Shown here: one piece after another, positions 37,746 to 60,387 of the stretch
How the letters are laid out: each line of letters opens with the position of its first letter
Numbering within the stretch: position 1 is the stretch's first letter
Made by a program: the position numbers and the translations under genes
The notes under the pieces: model-generated
Database searches by the model: none
The model's input: the letters and a program-made list of their open reading frames with translations, nothing else
Told to the model about the DNA's origin: nothing
NCBI GenBank assembly: GCA_000499405.2
Contig: HG738141.1
Location: 1,492,481 to 1,556,480, forward strand
Length of the DNA stretch: 64,000 nt
Reading direction: 5' to 3'
Source of the DNA: Onchocerca volvulus
Lineage: Eukaryota > Nematoda > Chromadorea > Rhabditida > Onchocercidae

Positions 37746-40700
37746 AACTCGGAAATGGCATAATTGTTGGGTTTGTTGTTGTGTGTAATTATTATATGAA
37801 TTTGTTCTACCTTCTCTTAATTGTTCCCAAATATTTACTTACACAATGATGGTGAAAAATATGAAGGAGTATGGTCGGATGATGAAGAGATTAGCATATA
37901 AAATTAATGATGAGGTCTTATAATTAGCAAGCCAAATCTAAGGCACATTAGAAAAAATAGAACACGCTGTATTGGACTTGAATGATCCAAATATTAATCA
38001 GCCTAACGCTTAACCTTAAGTTTCAAAAATTTGGTTACAAGATTGATAGGATAGCATCCAATATTGATGCTCCATTTTGTGAAATCATTTATAATGAGAG
38101 AATGATAATATCGGAAGAACGTTGATCAAAGAATAAGCTTTCTCTGTTAAAATTACTATTAAGAACATGGAATTTGTATTACTTTTCTTATTAAAAATCT
38201 ACTGTCAGTTACATAAGTTTTATTAGCAACCGAGAGAGTCTCAAATATTTCGAAAATCTCCAGAATGTTTTCGAGAATTTGGTAGTCCTATAATTGATTC
38301 AGGTGTTTCTCTGTAAATTCCAGCCATTTCCAATGAATGAAAAACTTTCGAAAAAATCTTCTTTAATAGTGAATTTGTTTACAAAGCATGCTGTTCCCTT
38401 TGCCCAATACAGGCGAATAATAAAGACTGAGAAGAGATAGTAGTATTGATGAGAGGTGGCAATTGTTACTATTAGTAATGTCACCGCTATTGCTACTGCT
38501 ATAACTACTGATTGTCGATCACAGCAGGAGTGCATCCGGACGGGACCACTCGAGGAAGTATTCCGGGTAATAATCAGTATTTATGGTACACAATGGCGAT
38601 ATTCCATGCTACCATACTCTTTTCCACTTCATAGTCATCACCGAGGTTCCATCTTCCTTTCCTCTCTCCGTATATCTTTTACTATAATCTAAAGGTGCCA
38701 TGGCTAAATAAAAGGAATGGATCACTTTTATCTTGCCATTTTTTTTTAACTGTTAAACATTTGTCGGTCTCTATTCTGCTCTGCACATTCAGTTCGAGCA
38801 GCGATTAATCAATCCGGTAATTACCGCACTGTTGAAAGATCTTCTGTTATTGAGAGTGAACGAATTAAAGTGTAGCAGACGGATCCGCCATCTATCCTAA
38901 ATATTGGCTTGACAAGTACCGCTGAGAGAGATAAAACGAGAAAAGACTCAAGAAGGCATTTAAGGAGCGATGATGGAATGTCAACCAAATGATCCTTCAA
39001 CCCTCAATTAGTTACTCTATAAAGATATGGTACATGATTCTCTTTCATTAGTTCCGAACAATCTATTGAGAAAGAGAAGCCTAGCGATTCTGGGAGGAAT
39101 TCGAATTCTATCTTTTCTCCTAATCATCACCTGTTGCATGCTACAGCAAAGAAGCGCTATTGTAACGGAGTTCAGGTGTAAGAGAAATTCATTCTCTTAC
39201 ACGGAAAACGATTGGCTGAGGAAGGAATGATGGAGTGAAATGCTTCTGCTAATTACTTCCATAGATGGGTGAGCCTTTGAATGTTAAGTTCAATCTACAT
39301 TTCTCTCTCTCTCACCTATCAAGCTAGTTTATAGCAGCAAGTGTCATCTTTTATTACCAACCAATGATGGTTGATGGGTGACATGTCCCCTACATAAACA
39401 GTTACATGCATCACTAACGCGACATAATATAGGGTGTCGTAGTACATTACCCGCTCTTTCAACAAAACCAGCAATCCATTAACGCGTTTCGCATTACCAC
39501 CGCACGATAAGAGAAGAAGGAATTCGCCGACGATATCGTTTAATTGTTCTTTTTGATAGAGTGACAACGAAATAGCATTCAAAACGAAAGAGGCACGGGA
39601 AATGAGTTCGAGATACCGTAATCGAGTTAATCGACCAATATAGAGGGAAGAGGTCATATCTTATTGTTGATATAAATGTTCTTGAATGAGAAGAAACCAA
39701 CTTTTAGAAGAAAGTAGTAGATGCCCTTCAAGGTGTAAATTGACAACTGCCATCAATTTATAACTAATTCAACTTGCAAGTGAGGGCAAAAGTGAACTAT
39801 ACTCATCGTGAAATTATAATCCCATTATATGACAAATAACTAACGATTAGCTATCATTTTGATCTCTATCTATCATTGAGATTTGTTATTGACAGTGAGA
39901 TTAAAATTGTTGTCAACAAGCTGTCACCTCTTTTCAATGATCATCACAGTATCCTAATCTCATTTATGATGAGAGGAAGATAGATATGTGAGAATGTGTG
40001 CATAGGTATGATGTACCTCCTCTATATAGCAAGAAGATTGCGTTCTGTTTCGCTTCCTAACAGATATATTTTCAACTCTTTCAACTTTCCTCTCAATCTC
40101 AATTTTTTCCGTACAGAGCATTTCCAAGTGCAAATATCAATGTACCACACCTAACTAGTGCAAGATGAAAGTATCATGAGTGAAATGGTACCTGTGGACT
40201 GTACTATTACGATGTCATTGTAAATATCGCTTAAACAATTAGCGGTAAGCGTTTAAGGCTGTAAGCTTAGACACGAGCAACTAATGTTCTGTACAGAAAA
40301 AAGGCAACTAATTTCTATCATTATACATACTTCTTATCCAGTAAATTGTTAGCACGCTGCGAAACAGATAAGGATTGCATGGAAGAAAGTTGCTCAAATT
40401 CACCAACTATCTGCTGCTCGATTACCTTCCTTTCTCCTGAGTCTCTCAATTCTGCTCTAAACAAACTTTTAGAGATTCTAACTAGATATTATAGTTATTG
40501 TTAATAGTAATAGAAGAAGATTATTGATATTTCGCCCGCCATCTAATTTAGTCGATCATTGGGATGGGTGACCATTGGCCATATGTTAGCGTTTGAATAT
40601 CGGTAGATGCATTGACCCCTACTGCGAAAATAGAGCACGGCATTTACGTCCATTCCTTGCAAAATTCAGCTTTAAATGTCCGGAAATGCTTCGGACTGGA

Positions 40701-41580
40701 AGATATGGGCAGGAATGAACTTTGCCGATGCCTTCGTGTTGTCGGTGTGTGATAAGGATGAGAGTAATAACAATGATAAATGGATAAATATGTATATATG
40801 TACATGGGATTAATTCAACCATTTAAGGAGCATTCTATTGTTTCTCTCCCTAACAGATGTTCTGATTAACTATACTTCAACAGTGACCATTGGATTGGAT
40901 CTATTTGTTGCAAACATTCATGCATTGCTACCGATTCATGTGACCTCTCGCAGCAGAGAAAGGTAAAAGAGGTAGGTAGCATATGTCCAACAGGCAAAGC
41001 ATACTATTAATTAAATGACCTTTGTCAGGATAATTTGTTGGAGCGTAAGCAGAAGCAAAAGGAATGATTTGTTCGCAATTCAACATAACACTTATATTAT
41101 CGGATTCAATTGGATATGCTAATTACATGCATCGATCAACTGGTTGATCAGATTTTTGAAGAACTTTGCTACAATTCCCACCTATGATATATCTGTACAC
41201 CTGCCAATAATTCAAAAAAAAGAAAAAGAAGGAAGAGAAAAAGGAAAGTAGAAATGGATAGCTATGGTAGAGCGATCAGATCAAATCGGATCAGATCGAT
41301 GGTCAGGACTCCTGTTATGATATATTCCCTTAGATCCGTAAGCATATACCGCGACATCACTGGAAACTGTTTGTTACTGATTACGTAACTTGTTGCCAAA
41401 AGATGCTCCTTCTATTCCAGACACGACTAATGGAAGCGAAAGGAAATAGAATGCTTTGATAGGAGAAAGAGAGTGGAATGAAATTTACCTGTTCATTGCT
41501 TCATTTGTTTACCTGGATGGTGTAGTATCTTAGGAAGATGATTATGCCTGATTATTGTTTACTTTGGATGTTACAAGCAC

Positions 41581-41589
41581 TTACTACTG

Positions 41590-41622
<33 letters not shown>
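41581..41622. repeat. CTA trinucleotide microsatellite
   Basis: About a dozen consecutive CTA units, one variant near the start. Confidence 0.9.
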
Positions 41623-44600
41623 ATTTCAAGCCACTTCAGTTAATCGTCGTCATTCAGGCCATCCTCACGCATACGTACCCCCCACTAGGAATAACAACTA
41701 CCACTTATGAATCAGAGATGCATCTTGGCTGATTCATTCCATCGAGCATTTCGATTACTTGGCCAACTCTCTATCGTTAGGCTCGATTTGAGAATTATCT
41801 GATTTGGAAAAATAAACTAATCAATTCAAAAATGAATACAAGTTCATTAGTTCGTTCATGCTGAAAAGCAAAACATTTCTATGGCATGATAAGAATGAAC
41901 AAAAGCTATAGAGTAGTTATCACAATAATTATCATAAGTTGTGATTAGTTCCTTATACCTGTATCTGTCTAATGATAAGAATATGAATGTATATGGATGT
42001 AGCAATGATGATCACACAAAAAAGTGATTGGATCATTTCAATTTGTAAGTATTATGATATATTATGACACCAACTCAACGAAGTTCAGTGTAATAAGTTT
42101 CTGCTGATCGATTCATATCAACACACATACACAGACACATTTGCCTTTGGTCTGATTGCCATTATTTGTGCGCTGTAATGATTTCGAGAATAGGTCAGAG
42201 TTAAGAGTACTATGGGAAAATTAGATTTCTCCTAATCGAACCCTGCTAGGTGAAAATTTCCCGAGATTGTCCTTGAGTTCAATTTGTGCCGCTCCTTCAA
42301 ATAATTTATAGTCTAGGAGATAGACCGACAATCGTATAGGTAGATAAAAGTTAGGAGTAATTTGATACAGATATTACGAGGGATGAAAATAGTGTGAATA
42401 CAGTACAAAATTAAAGAAATAATGAATACAATACAATACAAAATTGAAGAAATACAAAAAAGTGATTGATGAAATTCAGCAAATATCTGGCTTAAACTTT
42501 CTTCTTTTAGGATATCTTTAAATTGAAATTGCATTACTTAATAGTGCTTGCACCTCTGAACGACCGAACTGAAAGATTGTCTCCTATTAGCCATGGAAGG
42601 AGCAATGGCACGGCACTGTAGTTGACATTTTATTGAAACCAATCATTATTAGATGAACGATGATAAGATAATCTATCGGATCCAGCACCAGTTATCATCT
42701 TACTCTCATCTCATCAGCAATTCATGTCTTTAAAATAGACCAATGTACTCCCGCATCAATTAGTGTCCAATGTCATGTCATCCATCGTCAGCCAACTGAA
42801 ACCACTTCAAGTTCGAAAAGAGAAAGCAGAAGATCAGAAAAGTGGGAAGAAAAAAAGAGCGATGGTCAGGTAACAGTTCAAGTTCCGTGCGGCATTTGTA
42901 ATGAGACAGTGACATTTGTAAAATCATTGCAGAGAATACAATAACATCATCTACACAAAACATCTCTTGACAATTATTGCGGACAGATAAGACATTATCA
43001 AAGCATTACCTCCAACTGATGGGGTTAATGAGGTGTCAGAAGCATCTATCATCTGATGAATCGAATCGGCGCCACAATCGAATTCGAAACGAAAGCAAAC
43101 AATAAATCCATATCTACGTATTTATGCATGTACATAGAACACTTGGTCGTCTTACAAACACAAATACTTTTACAAACAGATTGACATTATTTTTCTTTTT
43201 TATCCAAACAGAAATGAATGCAAAATGCGTAGAATTAATATGGCCTAGAAGGCTCATTTCTTGATTGTCTCATATAGGGTTCTTTCTTTCTTTGTCTCTA
43301 GTTAATCCATTCCATTCAGATAACGATCTCTGAGACCGAAATGTATTTTGTAATAAGGTAATTTAGATGAAAAAAATTGACATTTCAGAAACTCTGTAAA
43401 TAAGTATGACATTTCGTATTCATGTCAAAGATCAATTCCTAAATTGCAATATGATAGAACGAAAAGGATGCAGACAGGTGACACTTCTCATCGCAGTGCA
43501 TTTCTTTTCAATTCTTTTCACCTCTTCCTTTTTTGAATTTAATGAGAGAAATGATGCCCCGTGGAGCGATTAAAATATGAAGTAGTAGCAAGAATTGATC
43601 GAAGATCGAACTACTAAGAGACATTCTTTTGAGATGCAAGATGCAAGAAGAGTTCTACTTCACAAGACTTTGCTTTATTGTTGATTAACAAATCACTGAA
43701 AGGATTACGTATTATTCCTACAATTATAGATAACTTCAATGGCCATCATTTTACTTCGCCTGCCAACATCACAGCGCTCCGTGTCTTCTTCAATCGAATG
43801 AAGTACCTGTCTTGTTGGTGAATTGGATCGATTCTCCAATACTCACTTTCTTAATCATTCCATTTTGATATTCCTGAAACAGGACTGTCTATTGACAATT
43901 GAATAACATCAACTTTACTGCTAATCCATGATAGTGTAATCTTGCGGATTTTTTATATCCATAATGATAGGTAGATCAACGTCCTGGCCAAGCTGGAATT
44001 GTGATGAAGTTAGTCCATCAGCAAGAAATTTAATATAAGGGTAATTGGATTAAAGCGAAAAGCTTTACTATGATGATGAATAATATTTGGAAGATTCAGC
44101 TGACCAAAATAACTTTCCATCTGATGACGCTTTGAGCTCATCACGTGCTGAACAGAATCAGCAGGTGCATGCATCATTCTTGCTTGAATGATTCTTCCAG
44201 TAAATTCTGATCTCAAAAAATTTTGCATGGCAAAAGATAAAAGAATTGGTGAATGAGAGACAAATACATGAGTTACTTGGATAAGGATACTTGAAAGTTT
44301 GAAATAAAATGCACCTACTTCCATCATCCCATTCCTTCACTTACATCCCATCGCCTCAATAAACTATTCTTTCATATATTGTTTATTTATTCATTCCAAC
44401 TTATCACTTCCAGCTTCTAATTAACAGAGTGCTTTATACGGTAGATGAATAGTGTTAAGCGCCTTCCTCGACAATTATTATGCTTTGATCTGATCGTTCG
44501 ATTTCTAATGCAATCATTCAACGATCAAACGTGCATGTGTAGGTGAGCATGTGTGCATAAATGCACGGATAGATATGAGAGGGATGAATGGAAATTAGTC

Positions 44601-44905
44601 GCAATTAGTGATGAAAGGACAGTATGTCAAGCATGCAGCAAAGTAGCAGATGTCATCTTTCAACACTGCGTAAACTGACCGTTATCACATGGATGGCACA
44701 AATGCCATCACTTTTTTATCATCTCATGCTCATCTTTGCAGCAATTTTACGTATGTTTTGCATGTGTGTGTTAGTGCGTGCACTGAATCGAACGACAAAT
44801 AGGTAAGTAAGCTTTGTGAATCTCATGAGAAAATTTGGGAGGCGCGTACAGAAAATGAACTGTCGGGACATTCTTAACACTAACAGATTAACTTGAATGT
44901 CTAAC

Positions 44906-44970
44906 CACCCACACACATACACACATACATACGTACACCCACACACATACACAACATACCCACATACATC
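44906..44970. repeat. CA-rich microsatellite
   Basis: Imperfect CACA/CATA repeats on the + strand. Confidence 0.85.
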
Positions 44971-45300
44971 TTGTTAGGTAAATGAAAAGAAAAATGGGTG
45001 GTTCTATAGAAGGGAGAGGGACTGGATAAGAAGATTAAGAAAAGAGAACATACAGTAAAAGGATGATGATAGAAAAACAGACAACAAGATGTTCAATAAT
45101 GGACCAATCAGAGATGCAGACCCCGCCCTAATTTATGAGGCGGGCGATGAGAGGTTATCGTTTAGAGTAAAAGTTAACAAGGAGGGATAGGCAGATACGT
45201 ACACATTATTGGGCGGACATATAGAGAGTGACATACACACCGACATGGACACGGTCACAACGAGACAGACATAATAATAAAGAAGCTTGACGACAGATGG

Positions 45301-45351
45301 CCTGCTGCTGCTACTGCTGTCGCTGTGGTTACTGCTGCTGCTGCTGATTGG
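45301..45351. repeat. CTG-rich tract before the ceh-32 start
   Basis: Interrupted CTG/CTA/CTC triplets end about 110 nt before the proposed ATG, probably in the 5' UTR or promoter. Confidence 0.75.
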
Positions 45352-45459
45352 TATTACGGTGGCGTGTTGTGACTGGCTGGAAGGCGATCTGTTGTGCGTG
45401 CATTGGCCTACGGGCTATTACTGGTCTCGTTACTGTATTGCTGCTATTGCTCTGATATT

Positions 45460-53757
<8,298 letters not shown>

Positions 53758-56700
53758 TACCTACCTACGCTCCACTTACAATGATTCTTTCCAATGCTGA
53801 AGTTTAATCTTTATGTTTCTGCTTCAAGTCGGATGACAAGTTCACACTGTACGGGATAGATGAAAACATAGAAATGATCCATTTAATTAATCACCTCGAC
53901 CGCCTTACAACGAATTTCTCAAAAACACACAAGATATGCTGTTGAAAGAAAGATGAAATTAGTAGGTCTGCTTACACCTCCCCATTATCACATGCTTACT
54001 ACTATCTAACATATTATGTCGTCATATTGTCAACTGTTCGGTATTTTCTCTCCATTTGTAGTAATATTTATCCTCACTGATGTCATAGGAAAAATTATTA
54101 GGTAATAATCCCGGACTCCTCGAGTAGATGGAATATATTTCCTGAGACGACGGATATATATTTTCCTCGGTCGTTTTCTCGATAATTTATTACTGAAAGG
54201 AATAGCTTCGGTAATCTTTCGCAAACATTGTCACCAATTATTTTAGCATCCAAAATGCTGGGTAAAATGGAGAAGGAAGGGAGAGGGCTGTGAGATAAAA
54301 TGAAAGAAAAGAGCGTAAGAAAAAGATAAAATGAGCGGCAGTGCGGAAGGAGCAGTATTTTAAATTATTGCAACCTTTTAATAATTGTGATCAATTTTAA
54401 CTTTTTCTGATCGAATTCCATCTTCCAGTCACACTGAAATTGTAACATATACCCTCGGTCACTTCACCCTGACTATTTTACCTTTCATTGTTGACTGCCT
54501 TGATTGCCATCCAAGATGTGTTCATCATCCCAGTTCGATCAATTACCTATTCTGTATTACATCGCCACACTCGCATGCATGCTAAGGTTCAGAAGAGAAA
54601 CGATTTTCTTGTAGAATGGCATTGACAGGAAGTTGACAGTAGTGATTAGCTGAGCAATGCATGCATACCTCCTTTCCTCGTCGAGTAAATGAATATGATA
54701 TCGGTTGTTTGATAATTGATAATTATGTAATTGTACCTGTAGTTATTTTATCCAATAATGAAGTGTTAATTGTAGTTGTGTGCAGATTAGTCAAGCAACG
54801 AGGAAGTGTATTTTTTCAACCAAAGAGTTTTCATAAAAATGGTACAATCTCTCAGCAAAACCATTGGTACTTTGACTGCCAACAGGCTAGCATGATAAGC
54901 CCATCAATAAGAAGCATTCATTATCGGAAAGAAGTGCTACTGATAATGGTCACAATGATAAATGATAATGATGTAGATGACAACAAATTTTTTATTTTAC
55001 TGCTTCATCAACAATTTTCAAACGTGAAAAAAAAAATTTCTCTTAAAAGATTTCATTAACGACACTTGGAAATATAATTGCAAGCACACTGATAAAAGGA
55101 GATGCGTACTTTTGTAAATGAATGTTTTGCAAATTTGCTCATCAGATGGTTCAGCTCGACATACATTTCGAAGGAGGAATCATTGATGTACACATAGCGA
55201 TGGAAATAGTCAGTCCCTATAGTTCAGGGCAAAAGTTTTCTTGTCAATGAATGCCGAAATTGTTTATTACTGTTATTTCATCAGATATATGGATTGCAAA
55301 TACTGCGTGAGATTGAAGTCTGGAATACACAGTTAAGCATTCAAAATCCTGTAGTCAAATGGGCTTTTGAAGCACTGGAGTAAAGTTTTCAACATTATCA
55401 GAATCTGTCATAGATTCATTTTTTTATATTCACTAACGCTATTTTTAGCATTTTTACAATTGATTTGAGGCAAATTGTTGAGGTAAGAAGAAGCGAAAAA
55501 GCGAAAAAGCGAAAATATTGAACTCTATGCTCTATCCTAATTTCAAAATTTCTGAGAAAAACCCAAGACCTTGGCCTTCACTTAGTACCATATATACTCA
55601 GTATTTGAAGCTTGTGCAACAACGCTGTTTCATCGATCATTGAAGCAACGATAATTATAACTATTCAAAAACTTGTTTTCTTAATTGAATCTAATATTTA
55701 ATGCAGTCAAACCTCCTAGCAGCACGCATCTTTTAGTGGTAATCACAATGACACAAACCCTATCTTATCTTCGCCACTCTTCCGATAGAGAATGTGCTAT
55801 AGTTATTATGATCACTTTCCATTTCCATATCAATACTTTTTGAGAAATAAACAATGAATCATTGTTAAAGAATGATACAAAGAACAGCATGCAACAACAA
55901 CACATCATCAATCAGTCATTAAATACACGAACATTGTCTCACCATAAATGCTTCATCAATAACACTCCTGCAGAGACAAGGTGCACTGATTATTTCGTAA
56001 TCTGATGCACCGATTCATTATGACCATCAAATGTCCTACAAATAAAGGGGTTTTCAAAACTTTTACAAACTTATGTCTACGGCAAAGATCCTAGCTTAGT
56101 AAGTTATATTAACCAGGATTAGCATGATCCAATCGTATTATAAACATACTTAGAGTTTATAATATAGATGGGTGCTACTTTTCACAGAGACATATTTCCT
56201 AATTTTTCTCTGATAAAATTCTTCACTGAATTGGCTTTTATTAGTTTTTATTAAAAAATTTAGCAGTATTGCAGCACATCTCTGCAGTTTTTAGCAGTAC
56301 TGCACCAGCATTTTCTGGGATTGAATCTATTATTGATAAACATATTCATTCAAAGAGAGAGTGATGCTCATCATTCGTTCATCCGGCATTCAGTCTGAAA
56401 GAAATAGAAAGATGAAATGCATTCTCTTCTTTTGGAAATACAACGAGACAATGGATTTTCAAACATCGGAGCAGTGAAGCAGTATACTTATCATCTCTTC
56501 AACAAAATTTTTAAAAAAGCTGTTTACTCCATCTCTACCCATTGAATCGGACAAATGATTTTGATACAATTACAACATCTTCAGGAAAAAATTGAAGAGA
56601 AGGATAAATTGCATTTCAGGACAAAGAGTTTCTCGAGTTCGTTAGGCCAGATCTTTGCTGGCTCGATAGCCTCTTTACTGTTTGAGGATCCGAATAAATA

Positions 56701-58020
56701 GCATCTCTGTCCTTTTCATGCCTCGTTCTCATTATTGACACTTTGAATGCATTCAATAGCCATGTTCAACGTTTAAAATCAAATCGGAGGGCGACATTTG
56801 TGCTCCTATGCAGGGACTTTTGCCGAATTGAACACCTGACACTAAAATAAACTTCTCTGAAAACGGCTAGTTAATAGTTGGCAGGAGGATGTGATTGGAA
56901 TTTTCAGAAACTAAAATGATCCTCTCGGAAGGTGAACAATTAATTGTTGGCCGGATGAAGAGCTCAAACCGGAATCAGTTTTTGCTAATTTTCTTGATGA
57001 AAAAGATAATGCATGGTCGTTCTCGATTTTCTCGAGAGTTTCAGCGTTTTTATCTTGGAATCGTTCCTTCTCCAGCACTTATTTCTTCCGGTTCTTTTGC
57101 TACCATCTGCAAGCATCCTAATTGCCTTGTAACTCAGCCCATACAAATATGAATAGATAGGCAAGCAAGAAGGCATTCATTAAACAATGATTGCAGTGAG
57201 CAAAGCAATCACTTAACCACTTAACAAGCATTCAGAACTAGCAATCCCACGAAACGACACCCATTGTGTCAATGACAGGTCAAAGGTCATCATTATCTCT
57301 CAATGATGAGTGGCCATTCAAATGACATAAAATCACAGTCTTCGGAGCTTTTGTGAAAAGGGTATAGGGAACTCGAAGATTTGCAATACACTAACTGGAA
57401 CCACCAAATGCATTCGTAAAAACCTCGGAGAGTAGCGGGGGGAAACCTTTGGTATTATCATTCCGCGAGAAACTAACTGAATGCATAACCAAAGATTATT
57501 AATATCTCTACTCTCAATCTTTTTTGCTTACATCCATGAATATAAATAGTATAAATGGATATTTCCAGAATCATGGAATTAAATTATATCAATTTTTGAA
57601 ATTTCTTGCCCAAAGTCATTATTTACCACTTCGTCATTGTCATTTTTAAAAAACATTACTGTTTCAAACTAATTAGTTTCAAGAAACTGGCATTCAAGTT
57701 TATCATTCTTTTTAAAATGACATTTAAACTTTGATCTAATTGTTATTGCTTTCTTTTGGTCATAATGATGAATTCATTAGCACATGTATCATAAAAGTAA
57801 CCTCTGAAGTTCATTGTCAATCTATTCTAAAACTATCCTCAGCCTCGAATTACCCCATCAGAATAATAAATTGATTTGACGTTCAAGCGTATATGAAAAA
57901 GATTAGAGCAGTTATGGTTAGAAAAAAAAAATAGAGAGAAATATCAAGAGTTATTCAAAGAGAGTACATGAACATGGATCAATAATTATTCCTGATAAAT
58001 TAAATAGGGAAGCGAACATT
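53758..58020. other. No recognisable gene
   Basis: Begins with the 3' UTR of ceh-32. Two short peptide-like stretches ending in stops follow apparent acceptors on the + strand (55291-55383 and 56638-56701), but no ATG exon or chain joins them. A short GCGAAAAA tandem (three units) lies at 55492-55516. No RNA gene or element was recognised. Confidence 0.45.
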
Positions 58021-58352
58021 TAATCTGAAATAAATACCATGTAAAAAAAAAAACATTCAACAACAAACAAACAAACAAAAAAAAAAAACCAACAACATTC
58101 CAAAAAGAAACACTAACCTTTCCCGTGTTCCACTTTTGTTCCACTATTGTCCAGCAATCATCTGAAAACTTTTGGATAATATTAAACATCACTCTGATTA
58201 ACGAACAAAAATACAACAACAACAACAAAACCAACAACAATCATCACCACCTCCCACCCCCATTAACCCCTACATATATATATATGTACTATATATTTTT
58301 TAAAATTTTTTGCCCTACCTTTTTTTTTTATTTCATTACGAATCTATTAAAA

Positions 58353-58378
58353 GCGGGGGGGGTCCCCCCCCCCCCCGC
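58353..58378. repeat. G8-T-C13 homopolymer palindrome
   Basis: GC followed by eight G, a T, then thirteen C and GC. The G and C runs can fold back as a nearly loopless hairpin. Runs of this length are also prone to sequencing error, so the exact counts may be wrong. Confidence 0.7.
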
Positions 58379-59385
58379 ACCCCCTCCATTATATAGGAGC
58401 TATGGTCTGATGCAAAATTTTTTCCTCCAATCATCAAAGCTCTCCGATGCAACCCTTCCCACTGACAACATTTACTTCATTAGATAATGAAAATTTGAAA
58501 AAAAAGCAAAAAAAAAAAAAAGAATCTGGAGAGCAAATTACTAGGATTGCAAAAAAAAAAAAAGTATACATGTACGATAGGAAAAATATGAAAATGAAAT
58601 AAATGTTATGTAATACAAAGGTATTTAATTCAAAAAATTTTAAAACAGCTGCTACTTTGAATTATGTTATTGTAATTCAATATATAAAACTTGCCTACAA
58701 TTACCTCCTCATTTCATTTTTGTGCATGGAACGAATAGAAAAAAAAATTGCTACTCTTCCTCTATCAATGACGTCATTTAGGACGTGCAATGATTTACCT
58801 TTTTTTTTTCTCTCCATAACCAACATTGATTGGTAAAAAAAAACAATATTGCATCATTGTATACGTGAAATTTATATGATATCATTCTATGCCTTGATAA
58901 TGATATCATTCTGTATTTTAAACCATGCATACAAATGCAACCCATTTTGTAACTACGACATCTTTTTTTTTTTGCACTCTTTTTGTTTTTAAAAATCAAA
59001 ACAATATTCTACTCATTGTTAAACTTTTTTACAACTTAAATACATTTTCTAAAAAATTACCCAATGTAATTAATATATATATAAAAAAAAAATTTATGAA
59101 ATCATAAACTTACCATGTTCATCGTTTCATTCATTCATTCATTGTTTTGTTCACATTTTCATTCATTATTAACGCATGCTTTGTTTCATTCCTGTAACTA
59201 GCAGCTCAATTGTGAAAATATACAAACGTTTCATTATCACGAAAACCTCTACAAAACCAATCACAACCATTATGATGTCATTAAAATTACTCAACTTACC
59301 ACCCCCTTTTTTTTTTTTTTTTTCCTTAACCTCTACAGATCCTAATAACCGGAACCTACCAAATTTCCCTACCTAGATGATTAAC

Positions 59386-59490
59386 AAGCAACCCCCTACT
59401 TGAACTAAAAAACCCCAAACAATGAAGTGTTACTACTCATTATGCCCTTTATATATACATGAAGATCATGATAAACTTTTTATCTACAAT
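59386..59490 (+). repeat. Diverged direct repeat, copy A
   Basis: Starts AAGCAACC, then AAAAAACCCCAAACAATGA, then TACTACTCATT, and later GAAGATCAT and ATCTACA, in the same order as copy B at 63901. Spacing is about 4.5 kb. Confidence 0.5.
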
Positions 59491-60196
59491 GATCACTATA
59501 GGATGTCGTCACCATATTTTGTATTGTAAGTTTTTCTTTCCCTTGTATGTAACACAAACTTTCAATTAAAATGTTTCATTCCAAAAAAAAAAAAAAAAAA
59601 AAAAAAAATTTTTAAAAAAAATTTTTTTTTCAAAAAAAAAAAAAAAAAAAAAAAAACAAAAATCACTTGTTATTATTACATCTACAACAACAAACAAACA
59701 AACAAATAACAAACAAAATTATGAAAAATTTCAACAATGTAATAGTGAAATTATCTTTCAAAAAAAAAAATTTTGCTTTAAAAATTTTTCCACCTTTTCC
59801 AAACAACAAAACGAAATGCCGGTCGCAAAAAAACTTTTCTACTTTAAACATTTCAATCGTTATTGAATGAAATTTAGTTTTTTTTTTTTAAAAAATAACA
59901 AAATTGTTAAAATTTTCAACATAATTGAAAAAAAATTTTTTCTAGTCAAATTCTTTTTCATTGAAAAAAATTCTTTTAATTTCTAAAAAAAAAATTCGAA
60001 TCTTGAAGGAATAAAAACTTTTATTTTCTAAAATAATTTTAACGTTAAAAAAAAATTTTTTTAAAGTCAATTTTCCAATCAACAAATTGTTTTTCTTTTT
60101 CCAAACAAACAAACAAATCAGTGAAACGTTTTTTTCAAAGATTATTGAAAAAAAAAAAAAAAAAAAACCAACAACTGTAACAATACAAAAAACAAT

Positions 60197-60242
60197 TGTG
60201 GTATTGCAAAAAAAAAAAAAAAATTTTTTTTACAATACCACA
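60197..60242. repeat. Hairpin with 19-bp arms, one mismatch
   Basis: TGTGGTATTG (60197-60206) pairs perfectly with CAATACCACA (60233-60242). Inside, after a C/A mismatch, a run of A faces a run of eight T. It lies about 380 bp beyond the Rep stop codon. Confidence 0.8.
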
Positions 60243-60387
60243 TTTTTCTTTTTTCCTTTCTTTCCTTCACATCAACTATTGCATCACTTTATGTCTACAA
60301 TGTCAAAAACCTAATGTACGTGATATTTTCCAACTCCACTATCCTCTTACTACGTGTTTTTTTTTTACATTGCTGCTATAGTTACCG

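Larger units (their letters stand above)
30220..45459. other. 15-kb gene desert upstream of ceh-32
   Basis: I find no exon chain on either strand. Scattered open frames of 60-155 codons are A/T- or F/S/L-rich, lack family motifs and lack matching splice sites. Contents that can be stated: microsatellites (TA at 30877, GA-rich at 35850 and 37688, CTA at 41581, CA at 44906, CTG at 45301) and an inverted repeat at 33475-33513. A short G/C-richer patch at 34990-35290 has peptide-like frames I cannot name. Its position before a developmental homeobox gene makes cis-regulatory content likely, but that is inference. Confidence 0.55.

Noticed and set aside
39319..39657. 112-codon minus-strand open frame with protein-like composition
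   Set aside because: No recognisable family, no splice context and no neighbouring exons; a frame of this length is plausible by chance in 64 kb.
45119..45146. CCCGCC...GGCGGG short hairpin, considered as a structured RNA or tRNA arm
   Set aside because: No other cloverleaf arms or conserved tRNA boxes nearby.
55291..55383. Peptide-like stretch after an apparent acceptor, ending WAFEALE-stop
   Set aside because: Single isolated piece with no upstream exon; not enough to call a gene or pseudogene.
58125..58487. 120-codon open frame in the G-poor domain
   Set aside because: It is a translation of AAC, CCC and T-run repeats (poly-N, poly-P, poly-F) with no domain. I also looked here for a capsid-like basic N-terminus and found none.
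59671..59679. TATTATTAC, which fits the nonanucleotide pattern of CRESS-virus origins
   Set aside because: The flanks form only a 4-bp stem and the domain is so A/T-rich that such a 9-mer is expected by chance.
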